Below are positions 43,142 through 55,140 of a DNA stretch of 64,000 bases, piece by piece. The position numbers and the translations under genes were made by a program. The stretch is taken from NCBI GenBank assembly GCA_907165275.2, contig OU015660.1, forward strand, positions 878,001-942,000, read 5' to 3'. This DNA comes from Zygaena filipendulae (taxonomy: Eukaryota > Arthropoda > Insecta > Lepidoptera > Zygaenidae). How positions within the stretch are numbered: the stretch's first letter is position 1; each line of letters opens with the position of its first letter. The notes below the pieces were generated by a model. The model saw only the letters and a program-made list of their open reading frames with translations, ran no database searches and was not told the origin of the DNA.

Positions 43142-43533
43142 CTAGCTGTGCCCCACGGTTTTACTCCACATGAGTTTCGGAATCCCCGCAGGAACGATTT
43201 TCTTTTAAAATAGTTTTATTCCTCGTTATAACATCAGCTATCTGCCTGAAAGTCCCGTTAAAATCGGTCTAGCTGTTTCAGTGTTTAGACAGAACAAACA
43301 GACAGACATAGAAAAATTAAAAAAATGTTTATGTATCACTAGCTGTGCCCCGCGGTAATTTCGGAGTTCCCGTGGGAATTCCGGGATAAAAAGTACCTTA
43401 TGTCCTTCTCGGTACTCCTGACAACGTGCATGGCAAATTTCATCCAAAACCGTTCAGCCGTTTTTGCGTGATTGAGTAACAAACATCTAAACATCCAAAC
43501 ATCCACACTTTCACATTTATAATATTAGTAGGA
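43142..43533 (-). mobile_element. Two Helitrons head to tail within the Harbinger element
   Basis: 3' ends at 43142 and 43339; the second is a clean short form ending TAATATTAGTAGGA at 43533. Confidence 0.83.
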
Positions 43534-43719
43534 TTATATTATACTTTCATATGCATTGAGTGAAAAACTGTTAATTTGGAATCACAAATAGACACTTCAA
43601 TTTTATTTATATATATAAATGTATAGATTAAAAACCATAAAATAATAAAAAAAGAATTGGTTATACTCAGATTTTGTTTGTTATTTGTTTTTTTAAGGTG
43701 TAATAACAATTTTTAATTA

Positions 43720-43895
43720 CAGAGTGGTTGCACCTTGGAATGGGCTACCGGAAGAAACACAGAAAAACAGATTGGACAAATATTTGAAACAAAAGATAGA
43801 AAAATAGTAATGTATAACTGGATACAGGCACCTATTAGCTGTTTCAACTACCTGCCTGAATTTTAAATAAATAAAATAAAACTAGTTCATTTAAA
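43720..43895 (+). repeat. Possible LINE ORF2 end
   Basis: RVVAPWNGLPEETQ..RLDKYL resembles the C-terminus of non-LTR reverse transcriptases, followed by an A-rich tail. Short, so tentative. Confidence 0.4.
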
Positions 43896-44094
43896 ATAAA
43901 TAATTTTATTATTGTAATTCTAGTTTTTTTTTTTTAATTCAGCTAGCTCTAGTTTTGCCATCTACAATTCATTTTTTTCTTCCTCCAACTCAGCAGCTCT
44001 CTCAGCAGCTTGTTTTTAATGTCTCCAACTAAAAAAATACACTGATTAGAACTACATATTTTAGAATACATATTATAACACACATTAGCTGTGC

Positions 44095-44396
44095 GCTGCG
44101 ATTCCACCCGTTTGAGTTTCTGAATTTCCGCAAGAACTCCAAAGTAGCATAATTTACACCTTATAACATCATTTAATTGGCAGAGAAAGTCCCGTTCAAA
44201 TAGGTTCAACCGTTTCAGAGATTCACCTGTGGAAATCTCAAAGATCCCGCAGGAATTCCCAGATAAAAAGTACCCTATGTTTTTCTCTGTACCGGTGAAA
44301 ATGTGTATGCAAAATTTAATGTCGATCGGTTAAACCAATAAGGTGTGAAAACGTAACAAATAAACAAACTAAGTTTCACATTTATAATAAAAGGAT
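44095..44396 (-). mobile_element. Helitron within the Harbinger element
   Basis: TTAGCTGTGCGCTGCG to TTCACATTTATAATAAAAGG. Confidence 0.75.
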
Positions 44397-44459
44397 TTCA
44401 ATTACAACTTGGTATTTTGCCCAGCCCTGTTGAGTTGTTATTGAATGTTACCTTTTCTA

Positions 44460-44890
44460 TAATGCTTATTATGCTTCGGTTGAGGTGGTGGATTTGATGG
44501 TCCACCTTCAGTTTTTAAAAGATAGCCTTGCTTTTACGGGCCATAGCCTTAAGGTTATCCCATGCTCTTTTTAATGTAGTTACATCACGCTGCAAGTAAA
44601 AAAAAATATAATTAGTTCTAGTTATATTAACAAAAAGTGTAGGTATACAAGCAATAACTAGAATACAAGTATATACAAGTAATACAATACCTTGTATACA
44701 AGTGCATTACTATTGAACTCGTCAGTGACTGAAATCCAGGCCATTTTTTCTTTAAAACTGACTTTCCGTCGATCAGTTTTGATTCAATTATCGATGTTTA
44801 ATTAATGTGCAAGTAAAAATTTTTCGTCCGGGGTAAAGTTTGCAACTCATTTGCGTGGTGTTTTATTTTGCTCCTGAAATATAAAGAAAA
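44460..44890 (-). pseudogene. Myb/SANT-like DNA-binding gene remnant in Harbinger element
   Basis: Minus-strand pieces FTPDEKFLL, KVSFKEKMAWISVTDEFNSN and, after a CAG acceptor, RDVTTLKRAWDNLKAMARK fit the Myb/SANT-like domain usually paired with Harbinger transposases. In-frame stops and frameshifts show decay. Confidence 0.7.
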
Positions 44891-45039
44891 CCATATAAAA
44901 ACATGCCTAACATATTTTTATCTTTTAACAATATGAAACCAATAATAATTACTTAATACTCACCATTTTTTATACAATAATTTCAAATTATTATTATATT
45001 ACTAAAGACGAATTCTCCTTCTTCTACTTCAAGCGCTCT

Positions 45040-45168
45040 CCACATTCGCGCGTAGTTCGCGCGCGAAGCCGCGAAACACCCGCGAACTATAAGTGTAGAA
45101 TCATGGTTCGCGGGTGTTTCGCGGCTTGGCGCGCGGTTCGCGCGCGAATGTGGAGAGGCCTTTCATGG
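45040..45168. repeat. CG-rich palindromic MITE inside Harbinger element
   Basis: Arms CTCTCCACATTCGCGCG and its complement flank repeated GTTCGCGGGTGTTTCGCGGC modules. Strikingly CpG-rich in an AT-rich setting. Confidence 0.7.
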
Positions 45169-45169
45169 T

Positions 45170-45590
45170 GGCGGCTATTCCAATTTGAAACATTTCGCGG
45201 ATTGATTTGACGTAGATAATTGAAAAATGAAAATGGCGGCGTTCAATGTTGTCATATCACAAAAGTCATGGCATTCACGATTTAATTTTATTGAAATCAA
45301 TTATTATTTCCGATTAAAGTAATAGTAAATTACCGCAATTAATTATTTCTAAAGAAAAATAATAACTTCACCTCATAAAAACTACAAAAACAAAAGTATC
45401 ATTTCCATGAGTTTATGCATGTGGCAATGTCGCACTTTATCGATACGCATTTCGATAGGGTGTACCGCCCTATGCTTACATATAGTTGTCAATCTACTAA
45501 TCAACATTAAATTTTTGTCTCTGGGAGCTACGGCGATTTAATTGTCACTAGAGGTTTTAAGTAGCATTAGTTATGGGCCGATTAACGTTA
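45170..45590. other. Right internal part of Harbinger element
   Basis: AT-rich and non-coding as far as I can see. Confidence 0.45.
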
Positions 45591-46238
45591 TTTTAATGAA
45601 CGACTCTGAGTGCGGCGGTTAGTCTATTAAAGTAACTGCTATTACTCTGTACAATATCTAATCCAAAAATACTAACGCAATGTAGAGTCGGTAATGCTTT
45701 GTGAATAATAAATTTCGAGGAATACCTATATCTATGAAATATTGAATTCTATGAAATTCTCAATGTACCTAAACACAAACATTTTGTTGCACTATATGAG
45801 TACCTATAGCGTTAGCTATTGGTACCGGTTTAACCTACGCAATTTCCCTCAAAATCGTAATCAACACTTCCTCGGTATCCTATTAAACCTTTGGCTGGCC
45901 CTTCCCGTACTACTGTGTTGGCCATGGAGGTGTTGGTTCAAAACTTCCCGATTGCGAGACTATCTGTATAATGATCGCTCTGATGGGGTTGATATTTTTT
46001 GTATGTCATTTTTTAAATTCCGCAGAAAAAATAACTAATGTCTCTTCAAGTCTGGGTTCAAAATTATTTAAAGTTTTGGTCTTAATTTAAGTACAATTTA
46101 ATCCGTCTTCGACTTAACTAAGCTTTCAAGCATGATGTGTTTATCTGTAATAGATTGTAAAATTAACCGTAAGTTATTTCTTTAGAGTTAAACTTTTTGT
46201 TTTTATTGTATGATCGTTGGTAATCTAAATAAAGAAAA

Positions 46239-46459
46239 TCCTACTAATATTATAAATGTGAAAGTGTGGATAAACATCCACACTTTCACATTTATATATA
46301 GATGTTTGTTACACAATCACGCAAAAACGGCTGAACGGATTTGGATGAAATTTGGCATGCACGTTGCCAGGGGTACAGAGAAGGACATAGGGTACTTTTT
46401 CCCGGAATTCCCGCGGGATCTCCGAAATTACCGCGGGTGAAACCGCGGGGCACAGCTAG
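46239..46459 (+). mobile_element. Helitron with fold-back 5' end
   Basis: Short form, but bases 46251-46270 and 46277-46296 are exact complements, so the 5' end is copied in reverse before the element continues. Confidence 0.87.
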
Positions 46460-46734
46460 TAAAAAATAAAAAAGACTGGGCTAAATATTATTGCTACCTT
46501 TATTCGCCGTTTATTCACAACAGTAAATTGCTCATGGCACTTGAGACAGACACAACGGAATGTGCCAATGCGTTTTCTAAGAATGTGTTTGTTAGTTGGT
46601 TTTCGTTTCGAATTTTTATGATTCGACACTAAAGTGTCCATAAAGAACATATTGCTTTGTTAATTGCAGCCTACACACACAAACGGCTAAGCGAACGTAC
46701 ACGAAACCTTAGAATCTCATCAATAGCATAATTT

Positions 46735-46825
46735 TTCTATTTTAATATCCAATATGATATCACTACCAATGTTACGGTGCATGCTTTGTTGTTCGTTCTT
46801 TTGAATAAAAAAAAAAAAATGCACT
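46735..46825 (+). repeat. Non-LTR retrotransposon 3' end, type B
   Basis: TATCACTACCAATGTTACGG and a poly(A)-like tail, as at 16690-16846. Confidence 0.6.
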
Positions 46826-46925
46826 TCATATATTAAATTTACACACATCTGAAAAATTGTATATCTGTGAGGTCAGTAATTGTAGCATAGATCACGTGAG
46901 GTCTCCGTGATTGCGTCACTTTTAA

Positions 46926-47124
46926 TCCTACTAATATTATAAATGTGAAAGTGTGGATGTTTAGATGTTTGTTACTCAATCACGCAAAAACGGCTGAACG
47001 GATTTGGATGAAATTTGGCACGCACGTTGTCAGGGGTACAGAGAAGGACATAGGGTACTATTTATCCCAGAATTCCCGCGGGAACTCCGAAATTACCGCG
47101 GGTGAAACCGCGGGGCACAGCTAG
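46926..47124 (+). mobile_element. Near-consensus Helitron, short form
   Basis: The cleanest copy: TCCTACTAATATTATAAATG start, ACGGCTGAACGGATTTGG core, ACCGCGGGTGAAACCGCGG hairpin, CTAG end. 199 bp. Confidence 0.92.
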
Positions 47125-47199
47125 TAATTTATAAATATAATATAGACAGTAGACACTTAATTATGTTTTTTTTAATTAATAAATCAATAATTTGACAAA

Positions 47200-47436
47200 C
47201 GGCCGCACTCAGAGTCGACTTTAATGATTACTTAGTTAAGTATAGATTTTTAAAACAAAACTGCCGCAATCAGAGACGTTCAGTAAATTAATGTTAATTG
47301 CCATTTAAAGAGATGTAACTTAATTAGTCAAATGCCAATTAACATTAATTTATTAAACTTGTCTGATTGCGGCAGTTTTGTTTTAAATATCTATACTTAA
47401 CTAAGTAATCATTAAAGTCGACTCTGAGTGCGGCGG
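47200..47436. mobile_element. Harbinger-type MITE with nested inverted repeats, copy 1
   Basis: 237 bp. Outer arms GGCCGCACTCAGAGTCG; inner arms CTGCCGCAATCAGAGAC are a diverged version of the outer sequence. Outer arms match the 42200-45618 element. Confidence 0.8.
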
Positions 47437-47947
47437 TAAGGGTTTGATTTATGTCGCGTTTTTGATTAATATGAATTAAATATATGGTTTTCAATAAAAA
47501 CTAGTTTGATAAAAGTATTATGTGCATACTTAGTTGACGAAAAATATAGTGTTGGACATATTATTACGATAACAATTCAACAATATCCATGCTAAACTAA
47601 ATCAAAATCGTGTAAGTTCGGAAGCAACAAAGTAGTTTGAGAACTCCAGTTCGGCCATCAATCATTTGCTCACGCAATTTCGATGTTGAAAGATCCACAA
47701 ATATACCCACAGACGCTTATAATAATAATTTAAGTATGTTTTCGTTCAGTTTTACTAAGTCTTTGGCCTCGATTCTTTGGTTAATACGGATAAGAGTAGA
47801 AAAGTATTTAACCCTTTTTTTAAACATCAACCCCCTATTGATTTTCTGACTGTACGTAGTCAGATTTCAAGCGGAAGTGAATCAAATTCATGAATTCCTT
47901 TTCAAAAAAGGAATTGAAAAAAGAAAAAAAATGTTATCAACACATAC

Positions 47948-50900
47948 CTGCATCAGTGAAAAATGCTGAATGCCTGCTCGGACTCGACGGAACCGAAGCT
48001 GACGCTGACGTCAGAAAAGCTCTCTTCACTTTGGTCCACTTGGAAGCTCGCGGAGGTCGGATTTGGGGGGGTCTCGCTCCGAGCTCCAGGGAACGTTGCT
48101 TGCGAAGCAGCGGGAGTGACGGTTCCGATTCTGAAATGGGACGCTCAATGAGACCCACCACAGTAGTGACGTTACTAAAATTGCTTCAACTTCATTCCAC
48201 TAGTTTGTTTCTGGCTACTATTGTGACTAGCACAACAAAAAGCTATAGGCAACAGAAAAACATTGAGACAATCAAAGAAAACACCCTGTGATCATCGTAA
48301 AAATTTTACTCACACCTGCATTTAACAAAGTTGAGAATCTCTAGTCGTTTTCGCTGTAGAAAACTAACGAACGTATCATGTCACGCGGTCAAGTAAATTC
48401 GTCTAACCAATCCTTTCGCGCGACTCTGTCGGCCGCACTCAGAGTCGTTTTAAGGATTACTTAATTTTAAGTAAAGCTTTTTAAAACAAAACTGCCGCAA
48501 TCAGATGTTTATAAAATTAATGTACATTGGAATTTAACTAAATTTAACTTAATTAATTAAATGTCGATTATCATTAATTTAATGAACGTCTCTGAATGCG
48601 GCAGTTTTGTTTAAAAAACCTTTACATAAAATTAAGTAATCATTAAAACGACTCTGAGTGCGGCCGTATGTGACATTGATTAAGATTCCGTTGGCCAAGG
48701 GGGCAGGAAATGAACTCAGGATCTCTTGACCACTGACCACTGACAAATGGTTACACCATTTAGTCGTCATATCAGAATAATGTTGGTCCATCTTCATTGC
48801 GAAACGAATGTAGAAGAATTAGTGATGAGAATATTAGATTATGTGATTTGACATTTAATGCGATGCGTCCAACGTTGGCCGCCAAGTCATTGTAATTGAA
48901 GTGTCACATTGGAACGACGGTTCTTGGATGTGTACAAGACGGGGCTTCGGCTTCTGTGATAATATTTAATGTAGTGATATATCATAATAATGTAGTCTAT
49001 AGTTATTTTCCACGTATTTTTTATACCCACCTACATGTGTATATTCTGTGAAAACAGTGCAAAATATTTGTCTGAAAAACAAGCTATGGAAAGAACAGTT
49101 TCCTTTATTAATTCCGGTTTCCTGTAATTAATGTTTAAAAGCACAAAAATCGCTCTATTCTGTATGAATTTTTTAATAAATTTATAGCAATGTATGGTAT
49201 GGTTATTTTACTTATTTTTATTTCTCAAATATTCACCATCTTGTTTTTTTTTATTTCCTTGCTTGCTATAATATTATGTTAATACATAATATTTTATTAT
49301 ATTAAAGTTTAATAATTTAAACTCTTTCCATAATATAAGGTACAAGCCAGACCGAACACTTATTTATATGAGGTACTAGTTGTGCCCCGCAGTTTCACCC
49401 GCGTTAATTTCAGGGTTCCCGCGGGAATTCCGAGATAAAAAGTACCTATGTGTTAATCTGATGTATAAGCTATATTATTGTAAAGTTTCATTTAAATCCA
49501 TTCAGTAGTTTTTGCGTGAAAGAGTAACAAATATCCATCCATCCATTCATTCTTACAAACTTTACATAGTACATAGTACTTATGGTATGACTGGATTGTC
49601 ACTGTAACCTTACCAAGTTCTTCAGAAGACGGGATGGTGATGGTGAGGGCTGGCGGCGCGTCGCTGTCTCCGCCGTCGCTGAATGACCGTCTTCTCATCG
49701 GAACCACGTCTGGGGAGTTCTTGGCGCTTCTGCCAGATTTTTTTCTGACAGACTCCTTATGAGTTTGCAGGATGTCTCTCATCTTGCCCCAAGGGCTCTT
49801 GTGAAGTTTGTTCGGGGAAGGTGAGGTTGAACTGTCGTCCTATTTGATAGTAATAATGATTCAAATAAAGTAGGTATTAACTAGTTGAAATTATTAATGA
49901 AATGAAATCCCTAGTTGATATATGAGACTTTTTCTTGGTCTCATAGTTAAATGAGGACTATTTTATGTATTTTGAAATTAAAAAATAACAGCTAATCAAC
50001 CTCAAAACAAGAGTTTTTAAAATTCTTTTCTGTCTGTCTGTCTGTCTGTTCACGATAATTTCCGAATCTACTGAACGGATTCTCATGCGGTTTTCACAGG
50101 TAGATTAAGCTTAGCCTGGAGTTACATATAGGATCTGTTTCATTTAAATCGGATGTCGGGAAAAATGTTGTTATATATACGTTTCATGCGAGTGTAACCG
50201 CGGGGCACAGTTAGTTATAAATATGAAAATTTGCGTCAGCGGGCTAGTCGAAACGGCTGGACGGATTTTGACGAAATTTGTTAACTGAATTATGTATTTC
50301 TAACTACTTTTTTCGAGGGAAACCCCAAATTCGCTTGGAGAGCAAGTCAGACATATCAGACAGTGGAAAGAAAGTGAAAATAAATATGGAACAAAATCTA
50401 ATGTGAAATTACTTGCGTGGGCGCATGTAGGAATGTGTTGTCATTCTCGTCACAGCGGATGCCGCTTTTTCTGCAGACACCTATGCAGAAAGAAAGTGTA
50501 AGATTACTTATATTATGGTACATTCATGAACTTGTACTAATGTGTCTGCTCATGGGAATGAAAGCCACCAATTAGTAATAACCAGTAGGTGTACGTCAAC
50601 TGTAATCCTTTAAAGTGTTCTAACCAAAGCCAAGTTGACAATCTATAAAAAAAAACATACGCGTCGAATTGAGAACCCCCTCCTTTTTGGGGAGTCGGTT
50701 AAATATCTTTAACGTACCTACTTATAGAAAACAAAGGAACGGAATTGTTGTCACGACGTCGTACAAAAGTGGACTTTTGGTTGGATAATTTTACGTGATC
50801 ACCTGACATGACGTTTTGTTCCTTAGTCTCCTATTTATTTATTTTTATGCGTTTAACGATTAAATTATAGATTGTCAACTTGGCTAAGGGGGCAGGTCCG

Positions 50901-53900
50901 CCTAGTGTAATGCTCTAAAATCTCAAGTATTCTCAGCAAAATGAGCTTAGTTTGAACCGTCGTCGTTTGTTTATTATTTTGTACAGCACATCAAGATTTC
51001 CCCTCAAAAAAAGAATATATGAAATCTTCTGAGAATTCATATTATAATAACATCATGTCCCATTTCAGTCGGTCGGCGTCAGATTCGCAAGCCCGCCACA
51101 CCGCTAATGACAGAATCCTTGCGTTTCTTTTCACAGTTCATAGAAACTTATATCCCACAATCTTTGATCCAATTCGTATGTAATGTAAATAATTCCTACT
51201 AACAACACTTACATACGGATTCTGTAGAGATCGTGTTTTTAAATAGTAATTCAGTTTTTCAGTTTTTATACATTTACTATGTATAAAAACTGAAAAACTA
51301 TATAGGTACTATGAGATCAAAAGGAGTGTTGTACTAATTACAATATAGCTACATAAAAATGTTCGAAACGAGATGCACCAATTTTTTGCTAATGTACAGT
51401 TTCTGATTGTATTGCACTATTTGTGTGGTGTGGCTTACGTTGTTTTATCTTCTTTATACACAAGTCATTATTTTTATATTTTAATGTCAACATAATAAAT
51501 TATTCTTATAATAATTTGGTTTGCTGGTAAAAACTAGCAATATCAATGTATTGTTTCGTAATGTGAGTAGTAAATGAATACTATGCTTTTTAGCCAAATA
51601 TAAAATAACTTGAATGTGAAATTCAGTAAAGCAAGCATGTTCTTAATACTGAACTTGGCTCCCATTTTCACATTTACGTTTGATGGGAACACTATATCAA
51701 TGCAGTAATTTACAAAGATCTCGAATTTAGCAACGTATTATTAGTAACAGTGCTTATAAGCGCGATACCGCTATTCATAAAGCCGTATATCGGTACTGAA
51801 TTAGAAATACACTCATGCTTATGTATTTCACGATAATGTTATTTCCGATTTGATGAAACTTGCAAAATATTATGTTTAATACGAGTGTTTAAACACTGAG
51901 TAAATAATAAATATGTAGAAGGTTTAAAATACTATAATCTCCAGCCTCCGCGTATCACATTTATCATATAAGGGAGATTTTAATACCTGCCGAGGTAAAA
52001 TTAAGTAGGTAAAAAAAAGGTTGTAAAAAATTAAAACGCCTGATTAAGTTATCAAGGCAACAACGAAGTATAGGTTATAAGAATTTCGAGCAGAAATTGC
52101 AACTGGTCAAACGCAAAGGCTGAAAAGCAAAGGTTGAATATGGTTGAATTGTAAGATGGAAGGACGTGGTGCGCTTGGGAGAGACATTTTTTTTATACAC
52201 TACAGACTACGCAATTAAAGTCCTTTAAAGTAAAATTTCCGCGCATAAGCAAATTCGGTTTGTCTTTTTGATCTATGTATATGATATATATGTCGACGGA
52301 TGATAAAACATGTTAATATTACCTGAATCGATCCGTAACTCCTCGCATGAAGAGTTGGGGGTCAAGGACAAGGCGCTTCCGGGGGTTAGACTAGCGGAGT
52401 CTTTCTGCTCAGCGTTGGCTGGGGAAGCTGACGCTGGATTGGAACCGGCGAGGGCCACAGCGCCCACCATGGCGCCAGCGGCTACGGCTCCAGCGGCACC
52501 CCCCATCGTCGCGGGGGGCCACTGAGCTTTCTCCCATCTTTTGGACAAAATAAATACAATTTAACGACAATAGGCTAGTTGAGTAAGCAATGCTTTCGTT
52601 TTAATAACACAGTCCCTATTCATATTAAGAACTAGCTGTTCCCCGCGGTTTCACCCGCGGTAATTTCGGAGTTCCCGCGGGAATTCTAGGAGATATCTTC
52701 CTCATGAATCACTCTATTATTGGTGAAAACCGCATGAAAATCCGATCACTAGTTTTTGAGTTTATCGCGAACAGGCAGTGAAAGCGACTGCATTTTATAC
52801 TATACAGTACAAAGATGTACTTAGGCTACGTCTTTTTGTAACACATTAAATTCTTGATAATAACTAGGCATAGGTTTGAAACAACATTGTATAAATGCTG
52901 CTGTACCATGAATATTCACAGCATGATGTGTACTGGCATAGTTGACTCGTAACAATTGGCAATGGAGAGATCGTTATCCTACTAATATTATAAATGTGAA
53001 AGTGTGGATGTTTGGATGTTTGTTAATCAATCACGCAAAAACGACTGAACGGATTTGAATGAAATCTGGCATGCACATTGTCAGGGGTACATAAAAGGAC
53101 ATAGGGTACTTTTATCCCGCAATTTCCGCGGGAACTCCCAAATTACCACGGGTGAAACCGCGGGGCACAGCTAGTTATCCATAAGTGAAACGATAATAGC
53201 TAGAGTCGTTACGAGAATACGATCAAGTTTTTACTCAATGGTACTATTTTCGCCCACGTGTACCTTTAGATATTTAGAAAATATCAAAGAAATCTTTACT
53301 TCATCTAGAACATATTTTATTATTTTTATTGTTATTCCGCGGTTCCAGTGGCATGAATTACACGATTCCCTCGAGAACACTGTTTTATTTCGTTGTTTAT
53401 GTGAAAAAGTACAGGGAAACTTGTGGAAGGAAACGATAGTGACAGAATTTCTACTACTGATATGATATTATCAACACGGTGGTAACTGTCTCTAACCTTT
53501 TCACACCTGAATTAAAGTGTAAATTATACCTACTTTAAAAAAGCCACGCGAGTACTTACCTAAAGCTATGGACAGTAAATATAATATTAATAAGTAAAGT
53601 CAAATTCTTAGTTAGGTACCTATGAATTTTGTTTTAAGTGCCAAGGTTCTAAAAGCATTTTACTAACCTAAAAGCGGCTTTTACTTTGGTCCATTTAGAT
53701 ACTTTTGACTTTTCAACTTCTTTCGAAAAAACACCATCAGATCTTCTCCTGAGCACGTTCATTTGTCCCCCAGAGACGTCACTGTCGTCTCCACCGGCTG
53801 ACCTTGACCTCTGTTTCCTCAACAACGAACCACCGAACCTTTGACTTTTCCACTTAGACCCTGTTCGCTTCATGAGCCTCCCACTGTTCATTATCGAATC

Positions 53901-54500
53901 AAATATCACTTGACCATATTCACTCTCCTCTTCAGCGTCGAATGCTTCGGTCAACATTTGCAGGTCCTTGCTTTCGGCTCTCAGCCTTTCGTTTTCGGCA
54001 CTGATTCGCTTGTGCGCGTCGTGTATCCGTTTCAATTGATTCACATCTTGCAGTTTCCTTAGTATGCGCGCATTGTGATCTTTGAGCGCCACAAACTGAC
54101 CGAGCAAATCGAGAAGTTGCTCTAACTGGTCCATAGCTTCGATTGTTTCTTTAGTCCGCTGGGCAACGTGTCTGCCACGCAATGACATCTGGTCTTCTCG
54201 CTCTTTCAATCGCTGCAACATACGTTCACACAGTGCTTCTGGATCGGGTGTTTCACCGTCATTCAAAGCCCAAAACTCTTCGTTAATTGGACCAGCGGTG
54301 CATGGAGATGAGCCCTCAACATCGGAAGGTGTAGATGGAGACTTAACCGAGAGGGATGCAGGAGGTTCTCCTTTCCTTCTTCTGTGAAGAGACGTTCCGC
54401 TTGGAGGCAGTTCTGATAAGTCTATATGGTCCGGTCTATTCAATTTCTCTCCTTCTTTTGGGTTAGCTTTTGATACATCGTTTTCCTTTAGTGACGTCAT
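47948..54500 (-). CDS. Coiled-coil protein with KWTKVKAAF motifs, 5' exons
   Basis: I read five exons, 5' to 3' on the minus strand: 54500-53668, 52537-52323, 50480-50413, 49839-49614 and 48130-47948. Every junction has AG/GT signals and matching phase. The first exon starts at the ATG at 54500 and encodes a polar N-terminus, then a Glu/Lys/Leu-rich coiled coil, a Ser/Arg-rich stretch and KWTKVKAAF. The next exon completes it as KWTKVKAAFRWEKA and continues with an Ala/Gly-rich hydrophobic patch. The 68-bp exon is Cys-containing. The fourth exon is Ser/Pro-rich and basic, and the fifth has a second KWTKVKRAF copy. From memory the RWEKA motif recurs in uncharacterised insect cytoplasmic proteins, but I cannot name the gene. 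The upstream start is uncertain: a TATAAAAG lies at about 54530-54537, yet AG dinucleotides just before the ATG would also allow an upstream non-coding exon. The gene continues at 816-149. Confidence 0.85.
48430..48666. mobile_element. Harbinger-type MITE with nested inverted repeats, copy 2
   Basis: Also 237 bp with the same double-arm design as the copy at 47200. It lies in the host gene's intron between 47948-48130 and 49614-49839. No clear target duplication. Confidence 0.8.
49376..49570 (-). mobile_element. Helitron just after the exon at 49614
   Basis: CTAGTTGTGCCCCGCAG to near 49570; related to 55905-56192 (TGTTAATCTGATGTA). Confidence 0.8.
50020..50214 (+). mobile_element. Helitron in host-gene intron
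   Basis: CTGTCTGTCTGTCTG, TCTACTGAACGGATTCTC; ends TTAG. Confidence 0.75.
50628..50897. mobile_element. Palindromic MITE (AAGCCAAGTTGAC family), copy 2
   Basis: Related to the 38461 copy. Interrupted by a CCGACTCCCCAAAAAGGAGG repeat fragment at 50647-50703. In an intron of the host gene. Confidence 0.65.
50900..52322. other. Host-gene intron, no gene seen
   Basis: Only a perfect 21-bp hairpin at 51253-51299 stands out; otherwise AT-rich non-coding sequence. Confidence 0.55.
51253..51299. repeat. Perfect 21-bp hairpin with 5-nt loop
   Basis: Arms AGTTTTTCAGTTTTTATACA(T) and exact complement; loop TTACT. Confidence 0.95.
52632..52786 (-). mobile_element. Helitron, 5' truncated
   Basis: Strong 3' end (CTAGCTGTTCCCCGCGG); stops after TTATCGCGAACAGGCAG. 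Confidence 0.8.
52977..53174 (+). mobile_element. Helitron short form in host-gene intron
   Basis: Like 46926-47124 with a few changes (ACCACGGGTGAAACCGCGGG). Confidence 0.88.
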
Positions 54501-55039
54501 AATGTCCTTGAACACTATGGAGCTGAATACTTTTATAGGTACTATTTATTCTATATAAGATAACTATATGCACGTTGGTGTCCAAAAAGTAATTATTATA
54601 GAAAATCGAATCGGAATGCACATTTTTAGTTATTTTTAATTTATGTCACTTTGAAATTGGCTTTTGGTATAAATTTTAGGAGATTTAACTAAATATAAAA
54701 CTAAACTTTATCGATTAAATGTTAAACACTGTTTGATATTTTAACACATTACAAAATAGCACTAAATTCCTATTTATTATCGGTGTATGGATTGAAATAA
54801 CATTCGCAAATGAATTCCGGACGGTTCACATACGTTTGTACTATAATATGTGTGTTCAGCATACACTTACTATTTAAAATACAAACTAAAAGCTTTTACT
54901 CGTTTATTTTAATTATTCACAGACAGGCTACACTATAAATTCTATTCAATCACTAAATATTTTATCACTGATAAATGCTGAATCAAATTCTCATGTAAAA
55001 CTGGAGTTAAACCAAATTAATTTAATGAGAAGTTATTCC

Positions 55040-55140
55040 GCCCACTACGATGATAGGCGGCGCGTGCGATGGGCGGGCGGCGTTGTACTACCAACTTGTG
55101 CAGACGCCGCGGCGGAAACAGCCGAATATCTCCGAAGGTG
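55040..55140. promoter_or_regulatory. CpG-rich patch upstream of host gene
   Basis: A 100-bp GC/CpG-rich island (GGCGGCGCGTGCGATGGGCG; GACGCCGCGGCGG) in AT-rich DNA, 540 bp upstream of the host gene's first known ATG. It may be its promoter or a 5' non-coding exon. Inferred from composition and position. Confidence 0.35.

Larger units (their letters stand above)
42200..45618. mobile_element. Decayed PIF/Harbinger transposon
   Basis: Terminal inverted repeats CCGCCGCACTCAGAGTCG at 42200 and its complement ending at 45618, flanked by TTA on both sides (42197-42199 and 45619-45621), the PIF/Harbinger target duplication. It holds remnants of both standard genes: a DDE transposase on plus and a Myb/SANT-like protein on minus. 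Several Helitrons and a palindromic MITE have inserted. At 3.4 kb it is probably the source family for the two 237-bp MITEs at 47200 and 48430. Confidence 0.85.

Noticed and set aside
45742..46038. 98-aa plus ORF with a hydrophobic stretch
   Set aside because: No splice context or recognisable motif; an alternative frame looks equally protein-like but has a stop. Could be a decayed repeat.
47890..48291. 133-aa plus ORF
   Set aside because: Antisense shadow of the 47948-48130 exon, whose splice signals and phase fit the minus-strand gene.
53841..54062. 73-aa plus ORF
   Set aside because: Antisense to the main coiled-coil exon.
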